This document shows, in pieces, positions 16,567-25,106 of a DNA stretch of 64,000 nucleotides. This DNA is from Immundisolibacterales bacterium. GTDB lineage: Bacteria; Pseudomonadota; Gammaproteobacteria; HK1. Location: assembly GCA_026712715.1 (NCBI GenBank), contig JAPOPW010000030.1, positions 1 through 64,000 on the forward strand, in the 5' to 3' direction. Numbering within the stretch: the first letter of the stretch is position 1; each line of letters opens with the position of its first letter. The translations under genes were made by a program, and so were the position numbers. The notes below the pieces were generated by a model. The model had not been told where the DNA came from, did no database searches, and saw only the letters and a list, made by a program, of their open reading frames with translations.

Positions 16567-17664
16567 ATGGCCGAGATCCAGCTTCGCAGCGTATCGAAGA
16601 GATGGGGTGGGTTCGTCGGCGTCGACAACTTCGACCTGACGATCGCCGACCGGGAGTTCCTGGTCCTGCTCGGACCCTCCGGATGCGGCAAGACGACCAC
16701 GATGCGAATGATCGCGGGTCTCGAGGACACCACCGAGGGCGAGATCGTCATCGGCGACCGGGTGGTCAACGACCTCGATCCGAAGGACCGCGACGTCGCC
16801 ATGGTGTTCCAGTCCTACGGCCTCTATCCGAACATGAACGTGTACGAGAACATCCGCTTTCCGCTGAAGGTGCGCAAGGTCGATCCCTCCACCCACGACG
16901 AGCGGGTCAGGCGCGCGGTGGAGATGGTGGAGCTCGGCGACTTCCTCCACCGCCGGCCGGCGGAGCTCTCGGGCGGGCAGCGCCAGCGGGTCGCGCTCGC
17001 CCGGGCCATCGTCCGCGAGCCGACCGTGTTCCTCATGGACGAGCCCCTGTCGAACCTCGATGCGAAGCTGCGCGTCTCGACGCGGGCGCAGATCAAGAAC
17101 CTCCAGCACGAGCTCAAGGTGACCACGATCTACGTGACCCACGATCAGATCGAGGCGATGACCCTCGCCGACCGGGTGGTGGTGATGAATCGCGGGGTCA
17201 TCCAGCAGGTCGGGACGCCGACCGAAATCTACGACCGTCCCGCCAACACCTTCGTGGCCGGCTTCATCGGCTCGCCGGCGATGAACCTGGTGGAAGGCGC
17301 CATCGCCGGCGGCACGTTCTCCGGGGACGGCATCCGGATTTCGGGCCTCGACGGCGTGTCCGGGCGCGGGGCGGTCACCCTCGGCTTCCGGGCCGAGGAC
17401 GCGCAGGTGAGCGAGGCGAGGGCGGAGATCGACGCGCCCGTCTACACGATGGAGCTCCTCGGGGACGCGACCATGATCACCGTTCGCGCCGGGGGGACCC
17501 TGGTATCCGTCAAGGCCCACAAGGACTACCGGGCGGAAATCGGCCAGGAGGTTTCCATTGCGGTGCGGCCCGGCATCTGCCACCTCTTCGACGCCGAAAC
17601 GGGCGCGAGACTCGGTGCCGCCCGGAATGCCGGTGAGCCGGGACAGCCCGCCCGGTCCCTTTGA
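16567..17664 (+). CDS. ABC transporter ATP-binding protein (MalK/UgpC type)
   Basis: The 365-residue ATPase subunit of a carbohydrate-uptake (CUT1) importer at the inner membrane. Walker A is GPSGCGKTT (36-44), the Q-loop is FQSYGLYPN, the signature is LSGGQRQR (134-141), Walker B is VFLMDEP (154-160), and the switch His is in YVTHDQ. A C-terminal OB/TOBE-like domain (about 235-350) is typical of MalK and UgpC. The gene is first in a four-gene importer locus. The exact sugar or polyol cannot be told from the ATPase. Confidence 0.93.
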   Translation: MAEIQLRSVSKRWGGFVGVDNFDLTIADREFLVLLGPSGCGKTTTMRMIAGLEDTTEGEIVIGDRVVNDLDPKDRDVAMVFQSYGLYPNMNVYENIRFPLKVRKVDPSTHDERVRRAVEMVELGDFLHRRPAELSGGQRQRVALARAIVREPTVFLMDEPLSNLDAKLRVSTRAQIKNLQHELKVTTIYVTHDQIEAMTLADRVVVMNRGVIQQVGTPTEIYDRPANTFVAGFIGSPAMNLVEGAIAGGTFSGDGIRISGLDGVSGRGAVTLGFRAEDAQVSEARAEIDAPVYTMELLGDATMITVRAGGTLVSVKAHKDYRAEIGQEVSIAVRPGICHLFDAETGARLGAARNAGEPGQPARSL

Positions 17665-17949
17665 GAAGGGCTGACGTCGGCACGTCGGCGCACGGCTCGC
17701 CCCGCTCGGCCTGCACGACGCGGCGAAGCGACCGGCGACCCGTCGGTTGGGGTTGTACGGTCGGAACGGTTCGAGGGAGTACGGCCCGTTCATGCAGGAG
17801 AACGAGGATTTTCGCGCCTGGACGGGCGGATTGGCGTTCGAAGCGGGAAGTCGGAGATCGTGCCGGGCTAGACTTCGTGCGCGTTCAATCCCGGACGCAA
17901 ACGGGCGTGTGAATCGTGCGCGCGTCCTTCCATCACCAGGGAGACAACG
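17665..17949 (+). other. Long leader between the ATPase and binding-protein genes
   Basis: 285 bases without a gene. A TAGACT at 17869-17874 could be a -10 box for the binding-protein gene, with no good -35. Binding proteins are often made in excess of the membrane parts, so a separate promoter here would make sense. Confidence 0.3.
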
Positions 17950-19164
17950 ATGAATCTGAAGAAATTCGCAATCGCGGCGGTTGCGTCGCTGTTTGCGACC
18001 GGCGCTTGGGCCGGTTGCTCGTTCGAGAACTCCGTGCCGCTCAAGTCGCTCACCGCGGGGTTCGCGGCCTGGAAGGCGGTCACCTCCGCGATGGCCGAGT
18101 GCGGGAACGTCGAGTCGGAGCTGGACCAGGAGTTCCGCACCAAGCAGCCCGCCGCATTTGCCGCGCAGCCCGCGCTCTATCACATCGGCGGGGTTTCGAA
18201 CGGGACCCACGTGCCGCTGCTCAACGAGGGCACGACCCGTCCGCTGGATGACCTCGTCGCCAAGTACGGTGGGCACCTGAGTCCCAATCAGCTCATCAGG
18301 GTGGACGGGCGCACGATGGCCGTCGCGATGATGGTGAACGCGCAGCACCTGATGTATCGCGAGGACATCCTGAACGACCTCGGCATCGCGGTCCCCGCCA
18401 CGTACGAGGAGGTGCTCGCCGCCGCCGAGGCGATCAAGCAGGCCGGGGCCGTCGACTACCCGCTCGGGGGCACCTACAAGACCGGGTGGAACCTCGCCGA
18501 GGAGTTCGTGAACATGTACCTCGGCCACGGGGGCGAGTTCTTCGCTGCGGGCAACCAGCCCGCGATCGACAACGAGAAGGGGGTGGCGTCCCTCGAGATG
18601 ATGAAGCGGCTCACCGCCTACATGGATCCCGAGTACCTCGTCTCCGATTCCACCTACGTCCAGCAGCAGTTCCAGCAGGGCAAGGTCGCGCTCGCGAACC
18701 TGTGGGCGACCCGCGCCGGGGCGATGGACGACGCGGCGGAGAGCCAGGTGGTCGGCAAGGTGAAGATGGCCTCCGCACCCTCCATCGAAGCCGGAGGGCG
18801 TCCCGCCTCCACCCTTTGGTGGGACGGCATCGTGATCGCGAAGAACATCACGGACGAGGAAGCGGATGCCGCCTTCCGGGTGGCGATGGAAGGCATCGAT
18901 CGGGAGATGGTCGAGGCGAACAACGCCGCCGCGGTATGGCTGATCGACGGATTCCAGCCGGGCGCCATGGCGGCGGGCGCGGCGGCGACCGCGGCCAACG
19001 GCGCGGTCCCCTACCCGGCGAGCTCGCAGATGGGGATCATGCACTCCGCTCTCGGCAACGGCATCGCCGACTTCCTGACCGGCGCGAAGGACGCCGCGAC
19101 CGCGCTCGCGGACATCGAGGCCGAGTACCTGACCGCCGCGAAGGAGAAGGGGCTGGTCCAGTAG
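17950..19164 (+). CDS. ABC transporter periplasmic substrate-binding protein (family 1)
   Basis: A 404-residue extracellular solute-binding protein. A Sec signal peptide (MNLKKFAIAAVASLFATGAW, cleavage near GAWA) is followed by a two-lobe sugar-binding fold. Support includes the family stretch MMVNAQHLMYREDILNDLGI, the domain II helix TYEEVLAAAEAIKQAG, and the ligand-loop segment TLWWDGIVIAKN. The aromatic residues fit a carbohydrate or polyol ligand, but I cannot name it. It is followed by two permeases on the same strand. Confidence 0.88.
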   Translation: MNLKKFAIAAVASLFATGAWAGCSFENSVPLKSLTAGFAAWKAVTSAMAECGNVESELDQEFRTKQPAAFAAQPALYHIGGVSNGTHVPLLNEGTTRPLDDLVAKYGGHLSPNQLIRVDGRTMAVAMMVNAQHLMYREDILNDLGIAVPATYEEVLAAAEAIKQAGAVDYPLGGTYKTGWNLAEEFVNMYLGHGGEFFAAGNQPAIDNEKGVASLEMMKRLTAYMDPEYLVSDSTYVQQQFQQGKVALANLWATRAGAMDDAAESQVVGKVKMASAPSIEAGGRPASTLWWDGIVIAKNITDEEADAAFRVAMEGIDREMVEANNAAAVWLIDGFQPGAMAAGAAATAANGAVPYPASSQMGIMHSALGNGIADFLTGAKDAATALADIEAEYLTAAKEKGLVQ

Positions 19165-19231
19165 GCAATCGACCTCCGGGGGGCCGTCGGGCCCTCCGGG
19201 CCTCCGCGCGGTCCGGGAGAGGAGGCTGCGA

Positions 19232-20278
19232 ATGAAGTTCAGGACTTTCGCCGCCTTCGTCGGCCCCTCCCTCTTCCTCATGTTCGTCTTCATCGCCGCG
19301 CCGCTCGTCAGCGTGTTCTGGCAGAGCTTCCATGTGACGAAGGCCCGGTTCGAGACCGTCGAAGTGGAGACCTGCACCCCGGGGTTCCTCAAGCCGACCT
19401 GCGTGACGGAGATGGTGACCCGGCCGGTTCTCGACGAGCACGGGCAGCCCCGGCTGGAGACGCGGTTCACGGGATTCGGGAGCTACCGCAACGTCCTCGA
19501 GCCCGACCGCACGCTCGCGGCGCTCCGCGACCTGGACTGGCGCGCGCTCCTCACGATCGACTTCTGGAAGGCCCTCCGGTTCACGCTCACGTTCACCCTG
19601 ATCACCCTGCCGCTCGTCATCGGGGGCGGGCTGGTCATCGCGGTCGTCGTCAACAACGTCGCCCGATCGCTGCGCGGTCCGGTCATCTTCGTCTCCCTGC
19701 TGCCGTTCATCATCACGCCCGTCATCGGCGCCCTCTCCATCCGCTGGCTCTTCATCGGCGACGGGATCATGACCGCTTTCCTCGAGTGGTGGCTCGAGCG
19801 CGACATCGCGATGTTCGCGCAAGGGGGGACGATCGAGCTGCTCATGCTCTTCTACCGGGTGTGGCACGTTGCGCCGTTCGCATTCGTGGTCTTCTACGCG
19901 GGCCTGCAGACGGTGAACCAGGACACGCTCGAGTCCGCGATCATCGACGGGGCGAGCCGCTGGGAGCGGCTCCGCTACGTCGTCATCCCGCACCTGATGC
20001 CGCTCATCGTCTTCGTCGCGCTCATCCACCTCATGGATGCGTACCGGGTCTTCGAGGAGGTGGTGGGGTTCTCCAGCCAGGCGCACGTCATTTCACTGCA
20101 GTGGCTCACCTATGACCTCCTGACCCCCGACGACAGCGGCAACCGGGCGATCTCGCGCGCCTCGGCGAGCGCCATGCTCACCATGGTCGGCATCGTCATC
20201 CTCCTCGTCCCGCTGCTCCTGCGCACCTGGCGCGACCAGAGACCGGGGGGACCGGGGGGAGCCGGAGGGGGCCGGTGA
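19232..20278 (+). CDS. ABC transporter permease (MalF/UgpA type)
   Basis: The 348-residue inner-membrane subunit. It has an N-terminal membrane helix (about 8-30), a periplasmic segment of about 70 residues with two cysteines, then five further helices. The EAA loop that docks on the ATPase is ESAIIDGASRWERLRYVVIP. The ATG at 19232 has GGGAGAGGAGG upstream. It overlaps the next permease by four bases (GTGA), indicating translational coupling. Confidence 0.9.
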   Translation: MKFRTFAAFVGPSLFLMFVFIAAPLVSVFWQSFHVTKARFETVEVETCTPGFLKPTCVTEMVTRPVLDEHGQPRLETRFTGFGSYRNVLEPDRTLAALRDLDWRALLTIDFWKALRFTLTFTLITLPLVIGGGLVIAVVVNNVARSLRGPVIFVSLLPFIITPVIGALSIRWLFIGDGIMTAFLEWWLERDIAMFAQGGTIELLMLFYRVWHVAPFAFVVFYAGLQTVNQDTLESAIIDGASRWERLRYVVIPHLMPLIVFVALIHLMDAYRVFEEVVGFSSQAHVISLQWLTYDLLTPDDSGNRAISRASASAMLTMVGIVILLVPLLLRTWRDQRPGGPGGAGGGR

Positions 20279-21432
20279 GCGGGCCGCGGGCCCTGCGCCA
20301 GCCGATGGGGCTGCGCGCTGTCTCCGCCGGGTTCCTCGGAGTCTGGTGCCTGCTCGCTTCGTTTCCGTTCGTCTGGATCGCGGCGATGAGCTTCAAGGCG
20401 CCGGTGGACTCGTTCGCCCCCAATCCGCTGCACGTGCTGTTCGGTCCGGCGACCCTGGCGGCCGGGAAGGGTCTCTCGTTGCTGGATCTCGCGGCCGGCG
20501 CGGCGGTGCTCTGGATCGCGGTCCGCCTCGCGGTGCGCTGGCTGCCGGGCGTGGTCGCGCGCGGTACGCCGCCCGGATGGATCGCGGTCGGCTGGTTCGT
20601 CGGGAGCCTGCTGTTCGGGCTCGCCTTCGTCGCGGTCTTCTTCGGCCTCCTGCCCCTGGTGCTCGGCGGTCTGGACCCGGTGGTCGGCCCGCTCGGCGTG
20701 CCGGTCCTCGGACTCACCGCGGAGCACTACGAATCGGTATGGGTCGGCAACGAGTTCTACCGGAACTTCGTCAATTCCCTCATCGTGACGGCGGGCGTGG
20801 TCGCCGTCTCGCTGACGGTGGGAACCCTCGCCGGGTACGGCCTCGCCCGCTCCGGATCGCGGCTCGCGTTCTGGCTGCTCATCGTCGCCCTCGTCTTCCG
20901 GGCGCTTCCGCATTCGGTGCTGGTGGCGGGGGATCTTCCGCCGTTCATCCATTCGGCGGAGGTCCTTCGCCCGCTCCTGGGGGAGGCGGCTCCGACCCTC
21001 TACGGCAAGCCGTGGGCGGTCATCGCGGTCCTCGTATCCATCAACCAGCCCTTCACGATCTGGATGCTGCGGTCCTTCTTCCAGAACATTCCGCTCGACC
21101 TCGACGAGGCGGCGCGGGTCGACGGCTGCACCCACTTCCAGGCCTTCCGCTGGGTGATCATGCCGGTCATGTGGCCGGGGGTGATCACCACCGGGCTCTT
21201 CAGCTTCCTCCTCGCCTACAACGACTACCTGGTGACGTCCCTGCTTCTGGATGCCCAGAACCAGACGATGGTCCCGGCGATTGCGGGCTACTTCAACCGG
21301 GAGACGACGACGACCGACCAGGTGGAGGCGGTCGCCGCCGCGGTCTCGATCACCGCGCCGCTCTTCCTGCTGGTCATGGTTTTCCAGCGCCAGATCGTGA
21401 GCGGCCTCACCGCCGGCGCGGTCAAGGGATGA
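20275..21432 (+). CDS. ABC transporter permease (MalG/UgpE type)
   Basis: The second permease of the importer, 385 residues, starting with GTG inside the stop of the previous gene. The EAA loop is DEAARVDGCTHFQAFRWVIM. Compared with typical MalG proteins (about 280-300 residues) it carries an extra 80-90-residue stretch near residues 60-135 with two more hydrophobic segments, so topology may be eight rather than six helices. It is the last gene of the importer, convergent with bamB. Confidence 0.88.
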   Translation: MSGPRALRQPMGLRAVSAGFLGVWCLLASFPFVWIAAMSFKAPVDSFAPNPLHVLFGPATLAAGKGLSLLDLAAGAAVLWIAVRLAVRWLPGVVARGTPPGWIAVGWFVGSLLFGLAFVAVFFGLLPLVLGGLDPVVGPLGVPVLGLTAEHYESVWVGNEFYRNFVNSLIVTAGVVAVSLTVGTLAGYGLARSGSRLAFWLLIVALVFRALPHSVLVAGDLPPFIHSAEVLRPLLGEAAPTLYGKPWAVIAVLVSINQPFTIWMLRSFFQNIPLDLDEAARVDGCTHFQAFRWVIMPVMWPGVITTGLFSFLLAYNDYLVTSLLLDAQNQTMVPAIAGYFNRETTTTDQVEAVAAAVSITAPLFLLVMVFQRQIVSGLTAGAVKG

Positions 21433-21562
21433 GCCGAAGAGGGCGGCACGGGGCCGTCGTTCCCGGGCGACCGACGGCGCCCTGACAGCGCCCCGGCGGC
21501 GCGGGAACCGGGCGAACGACGACTCCCCGGGGCGGGCGCCCGCCCGGACGCGCCGCCCGCGG

Positions 21563-22906
21563 CTAGCGCAGCTCGTAGGCGGCCAGCCTGCCCCGTCCCC
21601 AGTAGACGACGAGCCGGCCCGCCTCGACGATGGGGGGGCCGGCGAGCTGTCCGCCGCCCGTCGGGGTCCGGACCGCCGGGCGCCCATCCTCGCGACGCAG
21701 CCAGTGGACGTAGCCCTCGCTGTCGACGACCGCGACGAACGCGCCGTGGACGGTCGGCCAGGCGGGTCCGCGTCCGGTGAGGGAGTCCTCGGTCCATACC
21801 GTGGCGCCGGAGATCCGGTCGAGGGCCTGGACGGTGCCGTCGGTGGACGCGGCGTAGAGGAGGTCGGAGTCGGCGGCGAGTCCGGTGCGCGTCTCGATGT
21901 CACGGCGCCAGAGCACGCGGCCGGTCTCGCCGTCGAGGGCCGCAACCCCCCGCTCGTAGCTCGCCGCATGAACCGTGCCCTGCACGACCACGGGCTCGGT
22001 GTCGATGTCGGCCAGCCGGTCGAGCTCCGACTGTCCGCGTGCGGAGGAGACGACGGCCTCCCAGAGGACCTCTCCGTTCGTGTGCCGGACGGCGGCGAGT
22101 CGGCCATTGTCGAAACCCGCGAACGCGACGTCGGACACGATGGCGGGCGGCCCGGTGCCGCGCACCGAAAGGCTCGGGACGCCGCCGTCGTAGCTCCACT
22201 GCGGCTCCCCGGTCCCCGCATCGAGGCCGAACAGCTTGCCGTCGAGGGTGCGCACGACGACCCGGTCGCCCGCAACCCGGGGACGGCTCAGCACTTCGCT
22301 CGAGACCGTTGACTTCCAGGCGACTTCCCCGGATCCGGCGGAGAGGGCGAGCACCTCCCCTTCCGCCGTGCCGGCGACCACGAGGCCGCTTCCGGAACCG
22401 ACTCCGCCGGTAATCTCGGCCCGCGTGTCCGTCCGCCATGCCGTACGGCCGGTCCCGGCCTCGAAGGCGAAGACCCGGCCGCGCGCGTCCGCGACGTAGA
22501 GCCGGCCGCCCTCGACGGTGGGCGTGAGCACGAGCCAGTGGTCGCCGATTCCGGCGCCGGCATCGGCGGTCCAGGAGGTCTCGACCGCCGCCAGCGGCTC
22601 GAGCGTCGGAAGCGGAGGAATTTCGTCCTCGCGGTCTTCCCCTCCCACCCCGAGAAGGCTGCAGCCCGAGAGCAGGACCGCGCCCCCTAGCACGCACGCG
22701 CCGGCAACGCCCGAGCCGGCCCGGCGACGGAGAACCGAGCCGGAGAGCTCCTTGCGCGGATCGACCCGAACCGCGCGGTCGGACGTGCCGCGACACGCCG
22801 AGACCGAGGCTTCCTCGGGCCGGCCGGCCGGCGCGTTCAATGAGTCGTCGCCCGCTGCGGACAACCGGCGGAAATGGCGAATCGGTGCGGTCCTGACGTA
22901 TCTCAT
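21563..22906 (-). CDS. bamB: Outer-membrane assembly lipoprotein BamB, N-terminus uncertain
   Basis: A beta-propeller lipoprotein of the BAM complex. The body shows repeated PQQ-like blades (GKLFGLDAGTGEPQWSYDGG, GEVLWE, VAALDGETGRVLWRRDI). A lipobox LLSGC is present, but with the best start (ATG 22906, GAGGGG ten bases upstream) it lies at residue 82, far deeper than normal. No ATG, and no well-placed GTG or TTG, gives a normal short signal peptide. Either the start is nonstandard or the first 50 codons are extra. It lies 33 bases after yfgM, as in E. coli, but is not followed by der. Confidence 0.88.
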   Translation of the reverse strand: MRYVRTAPIRHFRRLSAAGDDSLNAPAGRPEEASVSACRGTSDRAVRVDPRKELSGSVLRRRAGSGVAGACVLGGAVLLSGCSLLGVGGEDREDEIPPLPTLEPLAAVETSWTADAGAGIGDHWLVLTPTVEGGRLYVADARGRVFAFEAGTGRTAWRTDTRAEITGGVGSGSGLVVAGTAEGEVLALSAGSGEVAWKSTVSSEVLSRPRVAGDRVVVRTLDGKLFGLDAGTGEPQWSYDGGVPSLSVRGTGPPAIVSDVAFAGFDNGRLAAVRHTNGEVLWEAVVSSARGQSELDRLADIDTEPVVVQGTVHAASYERGVAALDGETGRVLWRRDIETRTGLAADSDLLYAASTDGTVQALDRISGATVWTEDSLTGRGPAWPTVHGAFVAVVDSEGYVHWLRREDGRPAVRTPTGGGQLAGPPIVEAGRLVVYWGRGRLAAYELR

Positions 22907-22939
22907 GGCCAAATTGCCCCTCGGGGTGCAGGGGGATGA

Positions 22940-23581
22940 TCAGGGGGTGTTCAGATGTCCGAGATCGTCCAGCTTCAGGGTAACCCGCTGCGCGCCGGCC
23001 GGAGAATCGGTGTATCCCGCGGCGGCTCGTTCCCATGCCTCGCGTGCCTTCCCGGACTCCCCGCGGGCGAAGTGGACGTCTCCGCGCAACTCGTCGCGCG
23101 CGGCCGTGAAGGGCGCAGTGGTCGTCTCGTCGAGCAGGGTCATCGCTTCATCGAGGGCGCCGGCCGCGAAGTTCGCTTCGGCGAGGCGCAGGCGGGCGAC
23201 GTCGCGCAGCTCGGGCAGCTCCGCGTGGTCGATGACCCACCGGAAGTGGGCAATCGCCTCCCCGATCCGGTCCTCGAGCAGCTCGGACCTCGCGACGAGC
23301 AGCGAGCCGGCGACCGCGTACCCGCTTCCGCCGTGATCGGCGAGGAGGGCGGAGCCCGCTTCCCGCACGGCGGCGTGGTCTCCGGACGCGGCCGCTTCGC
23401 TCATCGTCTGAAAGAGGACCGAGGCCGTCTCGGCCCGGCCGTGCTCGTAGTCCAGCCAGAAGGTCCAGCCGGAGACGCCGGCAAGGCCGAGCACCACGCC
23501 GGCAATCAGGGTACGGCCGTGCTCCGACCACCAGTTCTTCAGGGACTCGAGCCGTTCCTCGTCGGTGCGATGAAGCTCCAT
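22940..23581 (-). CDS. yfgM: YfgM-type SecYEG-associated membrane protein with tetratricopeptide repeats
   Basis: A 213-residue inner-membrane protein. A short cytosolic N-terminus is followed by one membrane helix (about 24-42, TLIAGVVLGLAGVSGW) and a periplasmic TPR-like domain with repeated ALA and helix-turn-helix patterns. In E. coli YfgM (AncA) interacts with the Sec translocon and the chaperone PpiD. It lies in the conserved hisS-yfgM-bamB order, which makes the assignment firm even though sequence conservation is low. Confidence 0.85.
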   Translation of the reverse strand: MELHRTDEERLESLKNWWSEHGRTLIAGVVLGLAGVSGWTFWLDYEHGRAETASVLFQTMSEAAASGDHAAVREAGSALLADHGGSGYAVAGSLLVARSELLEDRIGEAIAHFRWVIDHAELPELRDVARLRLAEANFAAGALDEAMTLLDETTTAPFTAARDELRGDVHFARGESGKAREAWERAAAGYTDSPAGAQRVTLKLDDLGHLNTP

Positions 23582-23641
23582 GACGTCGTTTCAGACCTCC
23601 CTAGACTACTTGCAGACTACTTGCGCTGCCCGATCCATACG

Positions 23642-23794
23642 GATGCGTCAAGTCTGCACAGCGGTTTCACGAACGAGACGCGCGAGGCTGCTGCGAAGAA
23701 AGTTGCTGCACTTCTCCCCATATGGCACGTCGGGGGTTCACGCGTGATCGGGCGGCATCGAACATGTCTCGTCGGCCTGAGGCGAATCCTCGCC
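23642..23794. repeat. Dispersed repeat, copy 1 (hisS 3' end)
   Basis: About 150 bases sharing two blocks with the copy at 28619-28749 in the same orientation: block one (23642-23692) matches at about 40 of 51 positions, and block two contains 20 consecutive identical bases, TCGAACATGTCTCGTCGGCC, starting at 23758. The middle is divergent. The hisS stop codon (23738) lies inside it, so the last 17 or so HisS residues come from the repeat. In one minus-strand frame both copies encode a similar peptide (F-V/L-K-P-L-C-R/H-L-D-A/S-S-V). Confidence 0.7.
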
Positions 23795-25090
23795 AGGCGC
23801 AGCCTGCGGCAGCCACCCGGTCAGCGCTTCCCTCAGACGGGCGCGCGCAACCGTGCTCTGCGGCCCGTCCGAGCGCAGCGGCTTGATGCTCACCTCACCG
23901 GCGGCCGCCTCCGCGTCGCCGACGATGACCGCGAACTCCGCGCCGCTGCGGTCGGCGCGCCGCAGCTTGGCTCGGAATCCGCCCTCGCCGGCGTCGAGAA
24001 CCGCGCTCACACCAAGGTCGCGCAGCGCCTCGGCCACGGCGGGCGCGGGGCGGACCGCGTCCGTGCCGACCGCGGCCACCCACGCCGCCGGCGGTTCGCG
24101 CGCTGCGTCCGTCCCGGACTCGACGAGCAGGGCGACGAGCCGCTCGATTCCGGCGGAGAATCCCACTCCTGGTGTCGGGGTGCCGCCTATCTCCGCCACG
24201 AGCCCGTCGTATCTTCCGCCTCCACACACCGCATTCTGCGCTCCGAGCCGTTCGGTGGTCCACTCGAAGACGGTCTTCGTGTAGTAGTCGAGCCCCCGCA
24301 CGAGGCGAGGGTTCAGGGTCCACGGCTCTCCGGCCTCGTCCAGCATCGCGCGAAGGGCGTCGAAGTGGTCGCGCGATTCGGAGTCGAGAGAATCGATGAG
24401 CCTTGGAGCCGCCTCGATGACGGCCCGCATTTCGGGATTCTTGCTGTCGAGGACCCGCAACGGGTTCGTCTCCACCCGGCGCCGTCCATCCTCGTCGAGG
24501 TCCGCGCGCCGATCGAGGAGGTACTCCATGAGGCGCGAGCGGTAGGCGCGGCGGGAGTCGGGCGTGCCGAGGGAGTTCAGCTCAAGGCGCAGGTCAAAGA
24601 GCCCGAGCCGTCGCCACAGGCGCGCGGTGAGCAGGATGATCTCCGCGTCCGCTTCCGGCCCCGCGGGGCCGAAAATCTCTCCCCCGAGCTGGTGGAACTG
24701 GCGGAACCGGCCCCGCTGGGGACGTTCGTGACGAAACATCGGACCCATGTACCAGAGTCGATGGACGCCAAGGTGGATGAAGCCGTTCTCGATGCCCGCC
24801 CGCACGCAGCTCGCGGTCTGCTCGGGGCGCAGGGTGAGGCTGTCGCCGTCGCGATCGGCGAAGGTGTACATCTCCTTCTCGACGATGTCCGTCGCGCCTC
24901 CGATCGAGCGGACGAAGAGCTCCGTGCGTTCGAGCAAGGGCGTTCGAATTTCCTCGAACCCGTAGGAGTCGAGCACGTCGCGGGCGGCCGCCTCGAAGTG
25001 CTGCCACAAGGCGATCGGGCCGGGAAGGAGATCGTGCATGCCCCGCACCGACGCGAGCCGGTTCCGGGAGCGGCGGTCCGAAGCGGGCAT
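23738..25090 (-). CDS. hisS: Histidyl-tRNA synthetase
   Basis: Charges tRNA-His. This is a 450-residue class II synthetase. Motif 1 region SVRGMHDLLPG, motif 2 GPMFRHERPQRGRFRQFHQ, the HisA signature LVRGLDYYTKTVFEW, and motif 3 GVGFSAGIERL are all present, followed by the anticodon-binding domain. The start at ATG 25090 gives the usual short lead before VRGMHD. The C-terminus has an extra tail (PQADETCSMPPDHA) encoded by the dispersed repeat. rodZ is 16 bases upstream; ispG, which sits between them in E. coli, is absent. Confidence 0.96.
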   Translation of the reverse strand: MPASDRRSRNRLASVRGMHDLLPGPIALWQHFEAAARDVLDSYGFEEIRTPLLERTELFVRSIGGATDIVEKEMYTFADRDGDSLTLRPEQTASCVRAGIENGFIHLGVHRLWYMGPMFRHERPQRGRFRQFHQLGGEIFGPAGPEADAEIILLTARLWRRLGLFDLRLELNSLGTPDSRRAYRSRLMEYLLDRRADLDEDGRRRVETNPLRVLDSKNPEMRAVIEAAPRLIDSLDSESRDHFDALRAMLDEAGEPWTLNPRLVRGLDYYTKTVFEWTTERLGAQNAVCGGGRYDGLVAEIGGTPTPGVGFSAGIERLVALLVESGTDAAREPPAAWVAAVGTDAVRPAPAVAEALRDLGVSAVLDAGEGGFRAKLRRADRSGAEFAVIVGDAEAAAGEVSIKPLRSDGPQSTVARARLREALTGWLPQAAPGEDSPQADETCSMPPDHA

Positions 25091-25106
25091 GGATGCCACC
25101 GGTTTC

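Noticed and set aside
16240-19470. A 1076-codon minus-strand open frame across the ABC importer
   Set aside because: It lies opposite clear ABC genes; composition is typical of a complementary frame in GC-rich DNA.
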